Program-made: the position numbers and the translations under genes | NCBI RefSeq assembly: GCF_016597725.1 | Contig: NZ_VCGY01000009.1 | Coordinates: 62,001 to 126,000, forward strand | DNA from: Marinobacter sp. 1-4A | GTDB taxonomy: Bacteria; Pseudomonadota; Gammaproteobacteria; Pseudomonadales; Oleiphilaceae | Direction: 5' to 3' | Length of the DNA: 64,000 bases | Shown here: one piece after another, positions 45,748 through 56,043 of the stretch | Layout: each line of letters opens with the position of its first letter | How positions within the stretch are numbered: position 1 is the first letter of the stretch | The notes under the pieces: generated by a model | Database searches by the model: none | The model's input: the letters and a program-made list of their open reading frames with translations, nothing else | What the model was told of the DNA's origin: nothing

Positions 45748-48711
45748 TTAGAACCTTTCGTTCGGGCGGATTGCGGAGGTGTCTGTCTCCGGCTCGTAAG
45801 CTGGTAATTTCAATCGTACGCAGGTGCCTAAACCGGTTTGAGGGTCGGCAGGGCTTTCAACCTGAATGTTTCCGTAGTGCTCTTCGATAATGCTATAAAC
45901 CAATGACAATCCAAGGCCCGTTCCTTTATTGGATGCCTTGGTGGTGTAGAAGGGCTCGAATACGTGATCAAGCTGATCTGCGGGTATGCCAGAGCCCTCG
46001 TCAATGACCTCGATGATAGCCGAGTAGCCATCTTTCTTACCAGCCACCCGTATAGACCCGCCTTCCGGTGAGGCATCCCGGGCGTTGGCCAACAGGTTTA
46101 CGAAAACCTGCACAAGCCGTTGCTCGTCACCCAAAATCTGAAGCGTGTCAGGGCAATCGTTGATGTAATGGATGCCCATTCCTTCGTTACTTAGAGAAAG
46201 AAGGTTGCTGGATTCCTCTACGCAGCGGCGGAGGCTCACGGGCTCGTAGCGGTTTGCTTGCGCGTGGTTGCCTGTGCGTGCAAAGTTCATCAGTGATTGG
46301 AGGATGGTTGATATGCGGCGTGTTTGTTGTTGGATCTGACTGGCGGTTTCCAAGATATCTGGGTTATCTGTCTCTAGTTTAAGGTTCTGTGCCAACGAGG
46401 AAATGCCCGTAACCGGGTTGCCGATTTCATGGGCAACGCCTGCAGCCAGACGCCCTACCGACGCCAGCCGTTCACTGTGCATCAATTCGTCTTCCAGTAG
46501 CCGTGTTTCGGTTTGGTCTTCGACCAGAATGACACTGCCACCTTCAGGGTGGTCGGGGCCGCTTAACGCCGCTTTGTGCAAGTTCAGCCAATGGGGGCGG
46601 CCCCGGAGATCCAGCCGGTGCTTATAGCGGTGCAGGTCTTCGCCGCTGTTGAAGTCGTCCAGCAAATGGTGCCAGTGATCAGGTAAGGCCATGAGTCGGG
46701 CGCCCACAACGTCGTCTGCAGTGATACCGGTCAATTCCTCAATGGCTTGGTTCCACATCAAGATCTCGCCGTCTTCGCCTACGGAACAAGCAGGGATGGG
46801 CAGGTTTTGAAGAGTTTGCCGGTAGTGCCTTCGCAGGTTGTCCAGCTCTCCAGCCAGCCCTGTGAGCCGGTTTTGGTAATCACCTAATGCGCGTTCCACA
46901 TAACGTATATCTTGAGCGGTGCCGCCCCGCGCCATGGGTTTGAACCCTAGATGGCGCTTTACCATATCTCGCGCAACCGAAGGGCCAAGTAATCCGGACA
47001 GGTTGACCTCAACCTGATCGCGCAGACGCCGCAGTTGATAAGGGCGGTATTCAACGTTGGGGAGTTTAAGTTGTTCTAGTGCGCGCTCAACTTCACGCTT
47101 GGCAACATCTTGGCCAAGCGGTTCGGCTAGCTGGCGTGCAAAGTCCACTGAGGAGCCAGCCAACAGTTCGCGGCGCTGTGGGCGGGATAGGGCGCCCATA
47201 GAGCAAGCCTGAGCCGCGCTGGTTTCTTCGTTAGTGCTGGTGCTCAGAATGGAGATAACGGCAAACACGGTTACGTTTGCGCTCAGGCTGACAAACGTGA
47301 ATATGTGCCAGTTGCTGTAATCCGGAACAATCGGTGCGTTGAGCCAGCCTAGCAAGTTGGCCGTGTGGGAGAAAGGCAAAACCAGAGTGATTAGCCAGAT
47401 GACCAGCCCGGTAATTAGCCCGGCAATCAGCCCACGCCTGTTACCTTCGGGCCAATATATAACACCCAGTGCGCCAGGCAGCAGTTGCAGTGTTCCGGCG
47501 AGGGATATGGCTCCGAGAATTGACAGGTCCAGATTCTTGCCAAGTGTTTCATGGAACAGCAGGGCCAAAAAGATGATTGCCGCGATCAGCAAGCGCTTGA
47601 CCCACTGCAGCCAACGGTAGATATCGCCTTGATCCTTCGGGGTTCTCAGAGGAAGAACCACATGGTTGAGTACCATGCCAGCCAAAGCCAGAGTGCTTAC
47701 GATCATGAGGCCGCTGGCGGCTGATAGCCCCGCGATGTACATGAACAGCGTGAGAGCCGGGCTTTCGAGAGCTTGTGCTATGCCCAGTGTGTAAAAATTT
47801 GGACCAGTTGCAACCGCCAGTTCCTGCCCGCCCCACAGAATAAGTGGGACAGGAATACCAAGCAGCAAAAGGTACAGTGGAAGACCCCAGCTAGCTTTAG
47901 CCAAGGCTTTTGGCGAAGGGTTTTCGGCGAATGTCATGTGATACATGTGGGGCAGAACGAGCGCTCCGGCAAAAGACATGAGCATCAACGCACGCCAACT
48001 GCCATCGTCGATGCTCAGGGACATGGTGGTTGCTGGTGTGGTGTTGCCAGCCAGCCAGGTTTCGAGACCGTTCATGCCATCGAAAACGCTAAAAAGCACC
48101 ACGCCGCCAATGACCAGCAAGGCGACTAGCTTTATTACTGAGTCAAAAGCAATAGCCAAGACAAGCCCGGGATGATTCTCTACTTCGCGGTTGCGCCTCG
48201 CACCAAACAGCATGGCAAAGAGAACAACAATCAGGCTGAACATTACGCTGATCAGATGGGGTGAGGTGTCCGGCGCAAGAATGCTGGCGGAGGTGGACAC
48301 CGCTTGTATTTGCATGCTCAGCAGCGACAGGATTGCGCCACCGGAGCACAGGGTTACAAGAGTCCCCGCCCATTGGCTGCGATAACGGTAAGCGAAAAGG
48401 TCGGCAAGGGAGGTGAGTTGGTAGGCGCGACCTATACGCATTATGGGATTGAGTAGAACCGGAGCCAGCAAAAAAGCACCGCTGATTCCCAAGTAATAGG
48501 CTAGAAAGCCATACCCGGATTCCGCTGCCAACCCAACGGCTGCATACACGGCCCAGATACCCGCGTATACGCCCAAGCTCAGTGTATAAACCAGAGGGTG
48601 GCGCACCCAGTGGCGGGGTATCACTCCACGCTCGGTAACCCAGGCAATTCCAAATAGGAGGATAAGATAAAGAAGGCTGGCGAACAGCAGGCCAGATGCA
48701 CTAAAACTCAT
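45748..48711 (-). CDS. cbrA: CbrA sensor histidine kinase with SLC5/SSS transporter domain
   Basis: A 987-residue sensor. The N-terminal half (about 1-500) has about 13 transmembrane helices of the sodium:solute symporter type ([32 protein letters not shown]). A linker and a PAS domain (about 620-730, [20 protein letters not shown]) follow. HisKA has the [12 protein letters not shown]-box, and the HATPase has N, G1 (DEGSGI) and G2 (GTGLGLS) boxes. The transporter-like part is reported to carry histidine uptake in Pseudomonas. The ATG at 48711 follows a ribosome site inside cbrX, which it overlaps. Confidence 0.93.
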   Translation of the reverse strand: MSFSASGLLFASLLYLILLFGIAWVTERGVIPRHWVRHPLVYTLSLGVYAGIWAVYAAVGLAAESGYGFLAYYLGISGAFLLAPVLLNPIMRIGRAYQLTSLADLFAYRYRSQWAGTLVTLCSGGAILSLLSMQIQAVSTSASILAPDTSPHLISVMFSLIVVLFAMLFGARRNREVENHPGLVLAIAFDSVIKLVALLVIGGVVLFSVFDGMNGLETWLAGNTTPATTMSLSIDDGSWRALMLMSFAGALVLPHMYHMTFAENPSPKALAKASWGLPLYLLLLGIPVPLILWGGQELAVATGPNFYTLGIAQALESPALTLFMYIAGLSAASGLMIVSTLALAGMVLNHVVLPLRTPKDQGDIYRWLQWVKRLLIAAIIFLALLFHETLGKNLDLSILGAISLAGTLQLLPGALGVIYWPEGNRRGLIAGLITGLVIWLITLVLPFSHTANLLGWLNAPIVPDYSNWHIFTFVSLSANVTVFAVISILSTSTNEETSAAQACSMGALSRPQRRELLAGSSVDFARQLAEPLGQDVAKREVERALEQLKLPNVEYRPYQLRRLRDQVEVNLSGLLGPSVARDMVKRHLGFKPMARGGTAQDIRYVERALGDYQNRLTGLAGELDNLRRHYRQTLQNLPIPACSVGEDGEILMWNQAIEELTGITADDVVGARLMALPDHWHHLLDDFNSGEDLHRYKHRLDLRGRPHWLNLHKAALSGPDHPEGGSVILVEDQTETRLLEDELMHSERLASVGRLAAGVAHEIGNPVTGISSLAQNLKLETDNPDILETASQIQQQTRRISTILQSLMNFARTGNHAQANRYEPVSLRRCVEESSNLLSLSNEGMGIHYINDCPDTLQILGDEQRLVQVFVNLLANARDASPEGGSIRVAGKKDGYSAIIEVIDEGSGIPADQLDHVFEPFYTTKASNKGTGLGLSLVYSIIEEHYGNIQVESPADPQTGLGTCVRLKLPAYEPETDTSAIRPNERF

Positions 48712-48877
48712 TCGGATCCCGCCGCCACTCAAGCCAGAAGCCGATGGCAATAAGGCCCGCCCAAATCACGAAGGGGCTGTACCAGGCATTATCTGGAGAC
48801 GTCCACCAGTCAAGAATATTGGGGGAGAAAATATAGATGGCCAGAACCAGCAAAAAAACCAGGCGATAAATATACAT
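48701..48877 (-). CDS. cbrX: small membrane protein upstream of cbrA (CbrX-like)
   Basis: A 58-residue frame starting MYIYRLVFLLVLAIYIFSPN with two hydrophobic segments (about 4-19 and 35-48, VIWAGLIAIGFWLEW) and a charged C-terminal RRDPNEF. Its stop (TAG) lies inside the first codons of cbrA, an 11-base overlap, so translation of cbrA is probably coupled to it. Pseudomonas has a similar small ORF, cbrX, in this position. The Trp-rich middle (DWWTSPDNAWYSPF) is a typical small-partner pattern. Its role is unknown. The ribosome site is weak. Confidence 0.75.
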   Translation of the reverse strand: MYIYRLVFLLVLAIYIFSPNILDWWTSPDNAWYSPFVIWAGLIAIGFWLEWRRDPNEF

Positions 48878-48927
48878 CCGGCATGCGATCCGCTCTGAAG
48901 ATTGTGAAAGGCTTTATACCACGACAG

Positions 48928-49803
48928 TCATTGGGATGTCAGGTGAACGGCCCGGCGGTTCCAATGAGTGCAGCCCCAATCTAAGAGGTTGTCTACAGAT
49001 TTGCGAAGCAATGATTGCGGTGGCTGCTGGTTGAGAGCGCTCAAGGCGGCAAACAGGTTTTCCACCGGGCTGCGGTTGTCCAGAGCCGGGGCATGGTTTT
49101 GCTTAGATAGCTTTTGCCCTTGTTTATTCACAATCACGGGAATATGAAGCCAACGCGGTGGAGGTGCGCTCAGAGCGCGGTAAATCTGTAGTTGTTGTGC
49201 CGTCATATCCAGCAAGTCTGAACCCCTCACCACATCGGTAATGCCCTGATCAATGTCGTCCACCACCACTGCAAGTTGATAGGCAAAGAAGCCCTCTTTG
49301 CGCAAAATCACAGGATCGTCTATTTCGGCTTGTACCAGCTGCTGCTGTCGCCCAAGTAACAGATCCTGCCATTGGCAGAGTTCGTCACTCAGTGCAAAGC
49401 GTACGGCGAACGGTTGGTTTTTGGTTGCACGACCGCCGTCTCTGCAGTGTTGCGGATGCCTGCCTTGGTGGGCCTGAAGTTGCTTGCGTGAGCAGCTGCA
49501 AGGATAGGCTATGCCCGTTTTAAGCAATTGCTCAATTGCTGCTTGGTAGGCGGTGTGGCGGCGGGATTGAAAGCGTACAGGTTCGTCCGGAATCAGGCCG
49601 TGAGCATCAAGGCTGCTCAGGATTTCCCCGGTTGCTTCGGGAGGTTCTCGAAGTGGATCAAGATCCTCGATTCGAACTAACCATTGCCCATTAACGGACT
49701 TGGCTTCCAAATAACTTGCCAGAGCTGTCACCAGCGACCCGAAATGCAGAGGGCCTGTGGGTGAGGGCGCAAATCGACCCCGGTATTGATGCAGCTTGGT
49801 CAT
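48928..49803 (-). CDS. gluQRS: glutamyl-Q tRNA(Asp) synthetase
   Basis: A 291-residue truncated relative of glutamyl-tRNA synthetase that attaches glutamate to queuosine-34 of tRNA-Asp. It starts with RGRFAPSPTGPLHFGSLVTA (HIGH-type motif). A Cys-x-Cys...Cys zinc region (YPCSCSRKQL, then HCRDGG) follows, and the KMSKS-like loop is GQKLSKQNHA. No anticodon-binding domain, as expected. Follows dksA by 63 bases; the dksA-gluQRS pair is a conserved unit. Confidence 0.95.
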   Translation of the reverse strand: MTKLHQYRGRFAPSPTGPLHFGSLVTALASYLEAKSVNGQWLVRIEDLDPLREPPEATGEILSSLDAHGLIPDEPVRFQSRRHTAYQAAIEQLLKTGIAYPCSCSRKQLQAHQGRHPQHCRDGGRATKNQPFAVRFALSDELCQWQDLLLGRQQQLVQAEIDDPVILRKEGFFAYQLAVVVDDIDQGITDVVRGSDLLDMTAQQLQIYRALSAPPPRWLHIPVIVNKQGQKLSKQNHAPALDNRSPVENLFAALSALNQQPPQSLLRKSVDNLLDWGCTHWNRRAVHLTSQ

Positions 49804-49866
49804 CGGGAAAACAGACTGGCCAGCAGTGCCATAGTAGACTGCGCCGGCCAGTTCGGGGATGCCGTT

Positions 49867-50307
49867 TTAAATGCCAGTTTGGCGCTCACGGATTTCGGCA
49901 AGAGTTTTGCAGTCAATGCATAGTGTTGCTGTCGGGCGTGCCTCAAGGCGACGAATCCCGATTTCTACACCGCATTGGTCGCAAAAACCGTAGTCGTCTT
50001 TGTCGATGCGATCAATGGTCTGATCAATTTTCTTGATCAGCTTGCGCTCGCGATCGCGGGTACGCAGTTCCAGACTGAACTCTTCTTCCTGAGTTGCGCG
50101 GTCGCTGGGATCCGCGTAATTTGCTGCATCTTCCTGCATGTGGTGCATGGTGCGATCCACTTCTTCCATGAGCTCTTGCTTCCATTGGAGCAGGAGCTTC
50201 TTGAAGTGCTCTCCCATGTCGGCACTCATGTACTCTTCACCCTTCTTCATTTCGTAAGGGGTGAAGTTGGTGAAACGCTCGCGTGATTGGTCTGCTGTGG
50301 TTGCCAT
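49867..50307 (-). CDS. dksA: RNA polymerase-binding transcription factor DksA
   Basis: A 146-residue protein. The coiled-coil tip that enters the secondary channel is at about 33-105, with the acidic tip DPSDRATQEEEFSLELR. The four-Cys zinc finger is Cys109, Cys112, Cys130 and Cys133. It acts with (p)ppGpp made by SpoT (8922-11063) to tune rRNA, tRNA and amino-acid promoters. The ATG at 50307 gives the standard start; the longer frame adds 27 non-homologous residues. Confidence 0.97.
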   Translation of the reverse strand: MATTADQSRERFTNFTPYEMKKGEEYMSADMGEHFKKLLLQWKQELMEEVDRTMHHMQEDAANYADPSDRATQEEEFSLELRTRDRERKLIKKIDQTIDRIDKDDYGFCDQCGVEIGIRRLEARPTATLCIDCKTLAEIRERQTGI

Positions 50308-50488
50308 ATGACCCGGCCTCTTTTTATATACCTCACAAGAACGCAGTGCTTCCCTGCGCGCCAGCCCCCGCCGCGGCGCGGTTATCACTTGGATGAAGCA
50401 GTCGTCCTAAAACGGGATTTTGCGGAAAATAGCAGATTAGTCACAGAGGTGCCAGCCCTGTGAAGCCTACTTCTCACTTGGAGAGCTT

Positions 50489-51220
50489 ATGAAATTCCCC
50501 GAGCCCTTGATTAAAGGGCGCTTAATTCGTCGTTATAAACGCTTCTTGGCCGACGTGCGCTTGCCAGACGGCACGGAGGTAACGGCCCATTGCCCGAATA
50601 CCGGCTCCATGCTGGGTTGCCAGCCACCGGATGCCCGTGTGTGGTTAAGCCGCAGTGATAACCCCGCACGAAAATTGGCGTATACCTGGGAGCTTGTTGA
50701 AACGGCACCGGCGGTGTTGGCGTGTGTAAATACCGCAAGGCCAAATGCGCAAGCGCGGGAAGCCATTGAAGCGGGCCGCATTAGCGAGCTCAGTGGTTAT
50801 AGCCATTGCCGGTCAGAAGTTAGGTACGGCGAGGAAAAAAGCCGGATTGATTTGCTGCTGTCGGGCCATGAGTCGGAGCCAGACGCATGGGTAGAGGTGA
50901 AAAACGTAACCCTTGAGGAAAACGGGCAGGGCTTTTTTCCCGACGCGGTAACGACCCGCGGGCAAAAACACCTGCGTGAACTCATGGCTCAGGTAGCTCT
51001 GGGGGAGAGGGCTGTGCTGTTCTTTGTGGTGAATCATACCGGTATTGAAACGGTGCGGCCTGCCGATCATATCGATCATCATTACGGCCAGCTGTTACGT
51101 CAGGCGTGTGATGCCGGTGTGGAGGTGATTGCCTATCGCGCGTCTTTGGTTAACGAAGACGGCAATCCATCCGGCAACTTAACTCTGACTGAGGCCGTGC
51201 CGGTTATTCTGGAAGTCTAA
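50489..51220 (+). CDS. sfsA: SfsA family DNA/RNA nuclease-like protein
   Basis: A 243-residue SfsA protein: [34 protein letters not shown] and [20 protein letters not shown] (the PD-D/ExK-like catalytic region) are visible. In E. coli it is tied to maltose gene expression and binds DNA; the biochemical role is unsettled. GGAGAG ribosome site. Divergent from dksA, and its last 17 bases overlap the 3' end of the Rieske gene. Confidence 0.93.
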   Translation: MKFPEPLIKGRLIRRYKRFLADVRLPDGTEVTAHCPNTGSMLGCQPPDARVWLSRSDNPARKLAYTWELVETAPAVLACVNTARPNAQAREAIEAGRISELSGYSHCRSEVRYGEEKSRIDLLLSGHESEPDAWVEVKNVTLEENGQGFFPDAVTTRGQKHLRELMAQVALGERAVLFFVVNHTGIETVRPADHIDHHYGQLLRQACDAGVEVIAYRASLVNEDGNPSGNLTLTEAVPVILEV

Positions 51221-51590
51221 TTTCCAGAACCCCTTCAGTCTCCCTCAGGTCCAGCTCCGTGAGAGCGTCCCCCTGACAAGGCCCGGCAATGCACTCTCCG
51301 TCTCGAGGTTTGAATAAAGCGCCGTGGGTGGAGCACTGCAGAAACAGGTTGTCGACATCCATAAAGCAGCCGGGCTTCCAGTTCAGTTCAACCCCCATAT
51401 GGGGGCACTGGTTCAAGTAAGCTCTGGGGGTGGCGCCGTCGAGAAATACGAAGCCGGTGAGTGGCAATGTGTCAGTGCTCTTTGCGGTGCCGGTTTCGGC
51501 ATGGGCCAGTGCGAACTCCACAAACTGGCCCGGTTGTAACTCCGCTTTATCGCATACTGACTGCCACGGGTTTATTTGCTTGCTTGTCAT
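51204..51590 (-). CDS. Rieske [2Fe-2S] protein
   Basis: A 128-residue small Rieske protein. The cluster ligands are Cys-Pro-His in [10 protein letters not shown] and Cys-x-x-His in [10 protein letters not shown], the standard C-x-H...C-x-x-H pattern. No signal peptide and no fused catalytic domain, so it may be a soluble electron carrier or a NirD-like subunit; no oxygenase or reductase is nearby. Coupled to the pentapeptide gene by an ATGA overlap. Confidence 0.88.
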   Translation of the reverse strand: MTSKQINPWQSVCDKAELQPGQFVEFALAHAETGTAKSTDTLPLTGFVFLDGATPRAYLNQCPHMGVELNWKPGCFMDVDNLFLQCSTHGALFKPRDGECIAGPCQGDALTELDLRETEGVLEIRLPE

Positions 51591-51943
51591 TTACCGGCGC
51601 TATAACGCATCCGCGTACCGTGGTTCAAAGACATTACAATTTCGTCCGCTTCCAGCCTGTGGGGGAAAAAACATCCTGAGATTTTGGCGCCGGCAATGCT
51701 GGCGCCTTCCATGTGGGTATGGCTGAAATCTATTCCCCGAAGGTCCGCTCCCCGGAAGTAAGCATGGCGGAGGTCTAGTCCTTTGGCGTCTAGCCCTCGC
51801 AAATCCAGCCCTCGGAAGTCCCCATGGGCAAAGCTCGGCAAGTCGGTGCGTGCAAGCTTTTCCTTATTGAACGCTGCTACATCTTCCTTGCGAAGCGTTT
51901 CGTAGAGCGGGTCTTTAATATGGCGTACGGCGTCGGTTTCCAT
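51587..51943 (-). CDS. short pentapeptide-repeat protein
   Basis: A 118-residue protein with about eight to nine pentapeptide (A/D-L/F-x-x) units between 40 and 92: DFRGLDLRGLDAKGLDLRHA, then YFRGADLRGIDFSHTHMEGA, a right-handed beta-helix. Function unknown. Its stop overlaps the Rieske gene start by 4 bases, so the two are made together; no functional link between such folds is known to me. Confidence 0.85.
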   Translation of the reverse strand: METDAVRHIKDPLYETLRKEDVAAFNKEKLARTDLPSFAHGDFRGLDLRGLDAKGLDLRHAYFRGADLRGIDFSHTHMEGASIAGAKISGCFFPHRLEADEIVMSLNHGTRMRYSAGK

Positions 51944-52011
51944 GATTCTTCCTTATGGCAATTGTAACCGGTTCTTGAGCAAGTATAGCCTGCTAAACCC
52001 GTTTGCAACGG

Positions 52012-53589
52012 CTACTTCGAGGCTAAGCCAAAGTGCTGTCTTATGCGATCTGCCACTGCTTCAGCTACGTGCTCCTGATCGCTACGCAGATGAACTGTGT
52101 GGGTTTTTTCTTCGACCGTTAGAGGTTCAAACCAGCCTTTTTGGGCGTCCAGAAGTTCTTCTGTCGCTTCAGAGGCATCGCCCTTGCGGTTGCGTACCCA
52201 TTCTTTACGCAGCTCTTCGGGTGCCTCGCAATGAATCAAGGCAAAAGGAACGCCTTGGCTTTCTGCAACGGCAGCAAACAGAGCGCGCTCTTTCTCTTTC
52301 AGGCATGCGGCATCGACGATAACGGGCAAGCCCGCCGCGAGCAGGTCACTGGCCAAGGTGGCTAACCGTAAATAGGTTTTCTCGTTAGCTTCCGCGGAGT
52401 ATAGGCCATCTCCGGTGGTGGAGCGGCTGTTTGCCAACGGCGCCAGCCCATGCAGCCGCTTGCGTTCGACGTCGGACCTCAGGCGAATAAGACCCAGTTC
52501 TGCAGACATGGCTGCGCTGACGCAAGTTTTCCCGCTGGCCGAGAGGCCAACGGTGGCAAGCAGGTAGCGATTGGGTATGCTGCTGTAGTCTTCAGCTAGC
52601 TGGGCATAGTCACGGTAATGCTGCATCAAGCCTTCTTTTTCCTGCGCATTCAGCGATGGGTTGCCCATGGTAAACAAGGCAATCTTTGCCCGCACAAGTG
52701 CCCGGTATGTCTTGTATAGAGGCAGTAAAGGGAGGGCGTTGAAGTCGTCCCTGTATTCCAGATACGTATTCAGAACGAGGTTCGCTAGCGCTGATTCGCC
52801 TCGAGATTCCAGATCCATCAGCAAAAACGCCAGATCGTTTATCACATCAATCCAGCGGAAAGGCTCATTGAACTCGATGCAGTCGAAAACCGTAACCTTG
52901 CCGTCATACACGGTAATGTTGGCTAAGTGCAGGTCGCCATGGCACTCCCGGACAAAACCGTCATTTCTGCGTTGTGCAATTAAATCTCTATGGCGTTCGA
53001 AAGTAGTCTGGGTCCAGACCTCGAGGTTGTCGAGCTGGCTGATCAGGGCAGGGTCGTCGATCAGCGGCCGAATCTGGTCAAAATTTTCCTGCATGGCCGC
53101 AAATACGGCTTCTGGTGTGCCCAGCGGCTTGTCCTTTGCTATCGGCTCTAAGCTGTCGTGGAAGTGGGCTACTTGTTGTGCGAGGCTGGAAAGCAGCTCT
53201 GGTTTTAACTCACCGGATTCCTGCTGCTGGTCAAACAACTGGTTCTGGCGGAACTGGCGCATTTTCAGCATGTATTCAAAAGGCTCGCCATCACCGCCGA
53301 TGGCCGGTTTTTCCGGCGTTCCGGTAATTGGGAGTACCTCAAGGTAAAGCGGCTCCGCCAGACGACGGTTCAGGCGCAGCTCTTCTTCGCAAAAGTGCTT
53401 GCGGCGCTCCAGTGTGGAGAAATCAAGAAACCCGAAATCCATGGGTTTTTTGATCTTATACGCATACTGCCCCGTCAGAATCACCTGAGAGATATGAGTT
53501 TCGATGATTTGAAATCCATCCACAGGATGGTGGTATAGCGCTGGATTCTGCAATGCCAGTAGTAGATTGCCTGGGGATGTTTCACTCAC
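52012..53589 (-). CDS. two-domain APH-like / P-loop kinase-like protein
   Basis: A 525-residue protein. The N-terminal part (about 1-320) is aminoglycoside-phosphotransferase-like with FVRECHGDLHLANITVYDG (Brenner-type HGDLHxxN catalytic loop) and VFDCIEFNEP (metal aspartate). The C-terminal part (about 345-525) is a zeta-toxin/gluconate-kinase-like P-loop domain with Walker A VGLSASGKTCVSA. Often annotated bifunctional phosphotransferase/ATP-binding protein; the substrate is unknown and drug resistance should not be assumed. GTG start with AGGAG upstream. Divergent from mrcB. Confidence 0.85.
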   Translation of the reverse strand: MSETSPGNLLLALQNPALYHHPVDGFQIIETHISQVILTGQYAYKIKKPMDFGFLDFSTLERRKHFCEEELRLNRRLAEPLYLEVLPITGTPEKPAIGGDGEPFEYMLKMRQFRQNQLFDQQQESGELKPELLSSLAQQVAHFHDSLEPIAKDKPLGTPEAVFAAMQENFDQIRPLIDDPALISQLDNLEVWTQTTFERHRDLIAQRRNDGFVRECHGDLHLANITVYDGKVTVFDCIEFNEPFRWIDVINDLAFLLMDLESRGESALANLVLNTYLEYRDDFNALPLLPLYKTYRALVRAKIALFTMGNPSLNAQEKEGLMQHYRDYAQLAEDYSSIPNRYLLATVGLSASGKTCVSAAMSAELGLIRLRSDVERKRLHGLAPLANSRSTTGDGLYSAEANEKTYLRLATLASDLLAAGLPVIVDAACLKEKERALFAAVAESQGVPFALIHCEAPEELRKEWVRNRKGDASEATEELLDAQKGWFEPLTVEEKTHTVHLRSDQEHVAEAVADRIRQHFGLASK

Positions 53590-53709
53590 GGTGTGCTCCT
53601 CGCTTCCCTGAACTCATTGATTTTTATTGCTCTATCATAACGGGCAGGTTACAGAAATAACACATAGTTGGCCTGCCTTATCGTGTGTCGGCTTCGTTAT
53701 AATCCCCCC

Positions 53710-56043
53710 ATGAAAAAAAACAGCCCCTCTGCAAAAAAGCCTAGTAGAAAACCACACAGAAAAAACGGCCGGAGCGAACGTCGCTCACGGTTATGGAAAC
53801 TGTTTATACGAGTGTTTTCCATTGGCGCTGTGCTGCTTGCATGCTGGATGGTTTACCTTGATGCGGTGGTTACGTCCCGGTTTGAGGGGCGGCGCTTCGA
53901 AGTGCCCTCCCGGGTGTATGCGCGGCCTCTGGAGTTGTATGACGGCGCCGGTGTGAGCTCTGGGGCGCTGGAACGGGAACTGGCGCTTTCGGGGTATCGC
54001 AAGGGGGACGGAACAAAGCCGGGAAGTTATCGGCGCAATGGTGGCCACTTTATTATCAGCACCCGCGGGTTTCGCTTCCCTGATGGTGTAGAACCCAGAA
54101 GAAAGCTTTCCTTGAATATCTACAGTGACCGAATTCAGGACTTTCGTGTGTCCTCCGGTGACAGCTCAGCCATAGTCAGGCTTGAGCCTGCTCGCATTGG
54201 CGGGATATATCCGGCACACAAAGAGGATCGTATTCTAGTTCGGCTCGATGAAGTCCCAGCTTTGTTGCCCAAGGCGCTGATGACAGTGGAAGACCGTAAG
54301 TTTTACGACCATTTCGGAATCGCACCGGCTTCTATCGGGCGTGCATTGCTGGCCAACATGCGTGCCGGGCGGGTCGTGCAGGGCGGTAGCACTTTGACGC
54401 AGCAGTTGGTGAAGAATTTTTTCCTCACCCGGGATCAAACGCTGTTACGCAAGGGTAACGAAGCCTTGATGTCTATCTTGCTAGAGCTTCACTACGAGAA
54501 AGACGACATACTGGAAACCTACCTAAACGAAGTGTATCTAGGGCAGGCTGGGACACGCAGCATCAACGGGTTCGGGCTGGCAAGCCAATTCTATTTTGGC
54601 GAGTCATTAAAAGATCTTGATGTGCACCAGATTGCCCTGCTTGTGGGCATGGTGAAAGGGCCAAGCTACTACAATCCCCGGCGGCACCCCGAGCGCGCGA
54701 CCCAGCGACGTAATTTGGTGATCAGCGAGATGGAAGACGCGGGCCTTATCGATGCTTCAAAGGCCGCACGGGCGCGCGGCTTGTCACTTGGTGTGAGCGC
54801 CAAGCCTTCCTACTCGGAAAACCGATACCCTGCGTATATTGACCTTGTGCGCCGACATCTGGCACGGGATTACAAGGAGCAGGATCTGCGCAGCGAAGGT
54901 CTGCGCATCTTTACCACGCTAAACCCCGCTATTCAGTACGCCGCTGAGTACGCTGTTACGGATACCTTGCCCCGGCTGGCAAAAGGCGCGACCGCTAAAG
55001 CTCTGGAGGCGACTCTTGTGGTTACCGCCAAAGATACCGGTGAAGTTCTGGCACTCGTTGGTGGAAAAGATCCCCAATACGCAGGATTCAACCGAGCCTT
55101 GGACGCCAACCGCCCAATAGGTTCACTGATTAAACCTTTTACCTATCTGGCCGCTTTGGAACAACCGGATCGCTATACTCTCATGACGCCGGTACTGGAT
55201 AAGTCATTCACTCTTGAATTTGACGATGGCCGGCGCTGGCAACCGAAAAATTACGATGGCGAAGAGCGCGGCGACGTTCCTCTGCATCGTGCTCTTTCTA
55301 AATCTTATAACCTGCCAGCAGTGCGGGTGGGGCTGGACGTTGGCATTCCGGCTGTCAGCAAAACCTTACGGGCATTTGGTGTTGTCACGCCCATCTCTGA
55401 ATACCCCTCAATGTTGTTAGGCTCGGTTGCCATGAGCCCGGTAACCGTTGCTCAAATCTATCAAGGGTTGGCGACCTCCGGGTTTAATACGCCCTTACGG
55501 ACCATAAGAGAAGTGACAGGCCCCGGCGGCGAGGCACTGTCACGCTATAATCTGGAAGTGGATCAAGTTGCAGACCCGGCGGCGGTTCATCTGGTGCAAT
55601 ACGCAATGCAGGAAACCATGCAAGAAGGCACTGGCCGCTCAGCCTATTATTCCGTGCCAAAGGAGTTAACGCTGGCTGGTAAAACCGGAACAACCGATGA
55701 TGGCCGCGACTCTTGGTTTGCCGGGTTCAGCGGTGACTTACTGGCGGTTGCCTGGGTTGGTCGCGACGATAATGGGCCAACCGCATTAACGGGTGCTACC
55801 GGAGCTTTGCCAGTATGGTCACGATTTATGGCGCAGGTGCCGCAGCACGGCTTTTCACCGGTAGTACCCGATGGCGTGAGTTATCACTGGGTAAACCCTG
55901 AAAAGCAGGCATTAACCGATGAGTATTGCGATAATGCGCGCCTTCTGCCGTTTATAACGGGTAGTGAGCCGACACAAAGAGTGTCCTGCTCCGGTACCCT
56001 TGAGCGGAAAATTCGAGGTTGGTTTGAAGGACTGTTCCAATGA
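53710..56043 (+). CDS. mrcB: penicillin-binding protein 1B (bifunctional)
   Basis: A 777-residue class A PBP. A basic cytoplasmic tail and one transmembrane helix (about 35-55) precede a UB2H domain, the lipoprotein-LpoB contact in E. coli. The transglycosylase has the catalytic Glu194 in EDRKFYDHFG and GGSTLTQQLVKN. The transpeptidase has SLIK (Ser472), the SYN motif, and KTGTT (658-662). It polymerises and cross-links peptidoglycan. No ribosome site precedes the ATG; a TATAAT box ends 7 bases before it, so the mRNA may be nearly leaderless. Followed with a 4-base overlap by a lipoprotein gene. Confidence 0.95.
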   Translation: MKKNSPSAKKPSRKPHRKNGRSERRSRLWKLFIRVFSIGAVLLACWMVYLDAVVTSRFEGRRFEVPSRVYARPLELYDGAGVSSGALERELALSGYRKGDGTKPGSYRRNGGHFIISTRGFRFPDGVEPRRKLSLNIYSDRIQDFRVSSGDSSAIVRLEPARIGGIYPAHKEDRILVRLDEVPALLPKALMTVEDRKFYDHFGIAPASIGRALLANMRAGRVVQGGSTLTQQLVKNFFLTRDQTLLRKGNEALMSILLELHYEKDDILETYLNEVYLGQAGTRSINGFGLASQFYFGESLKDLDVHQIALLVGMVKGPSYYNPRRHPERATQRRNLVISEMEDAGLIDASKAARARGLSLGVSAKPSYSENRYPAYIDLVRRHLARDYKEQDLRSEGLRIFTTLNPAIQYAAEYAVTDTLPRLAKGATAKALEATLVVTAKDTGEVLALVGGKDPQYAGFNRALDANRPIGSLIKPFTYLAALEQPDRYTLMTPVLDKSFTLEFDDGRRWQPKNYDGEERGDVPLHRALSKSYNLPAVRVGLDVGIPAVSKTLRAFGVVTPISEYPSMLLGSVAMSPVTVAQIYQGLATSGFNTPLRTIREVTGPGGEALSRYNLEVDQVADPAAVHLVQYAMQETMQEGTGRSAYYSVPKELTLAGKTGTTDDGRDSWFAGFSGDLLAVAWVGRDDNGPTALTGATGALPVWSRFMAQVPQHGFSPVVPDGVSYHWVNPEKQALTDEYCDNARLLPFITGSEPTQRVSCSGTLERKIRGWFEGLFQ

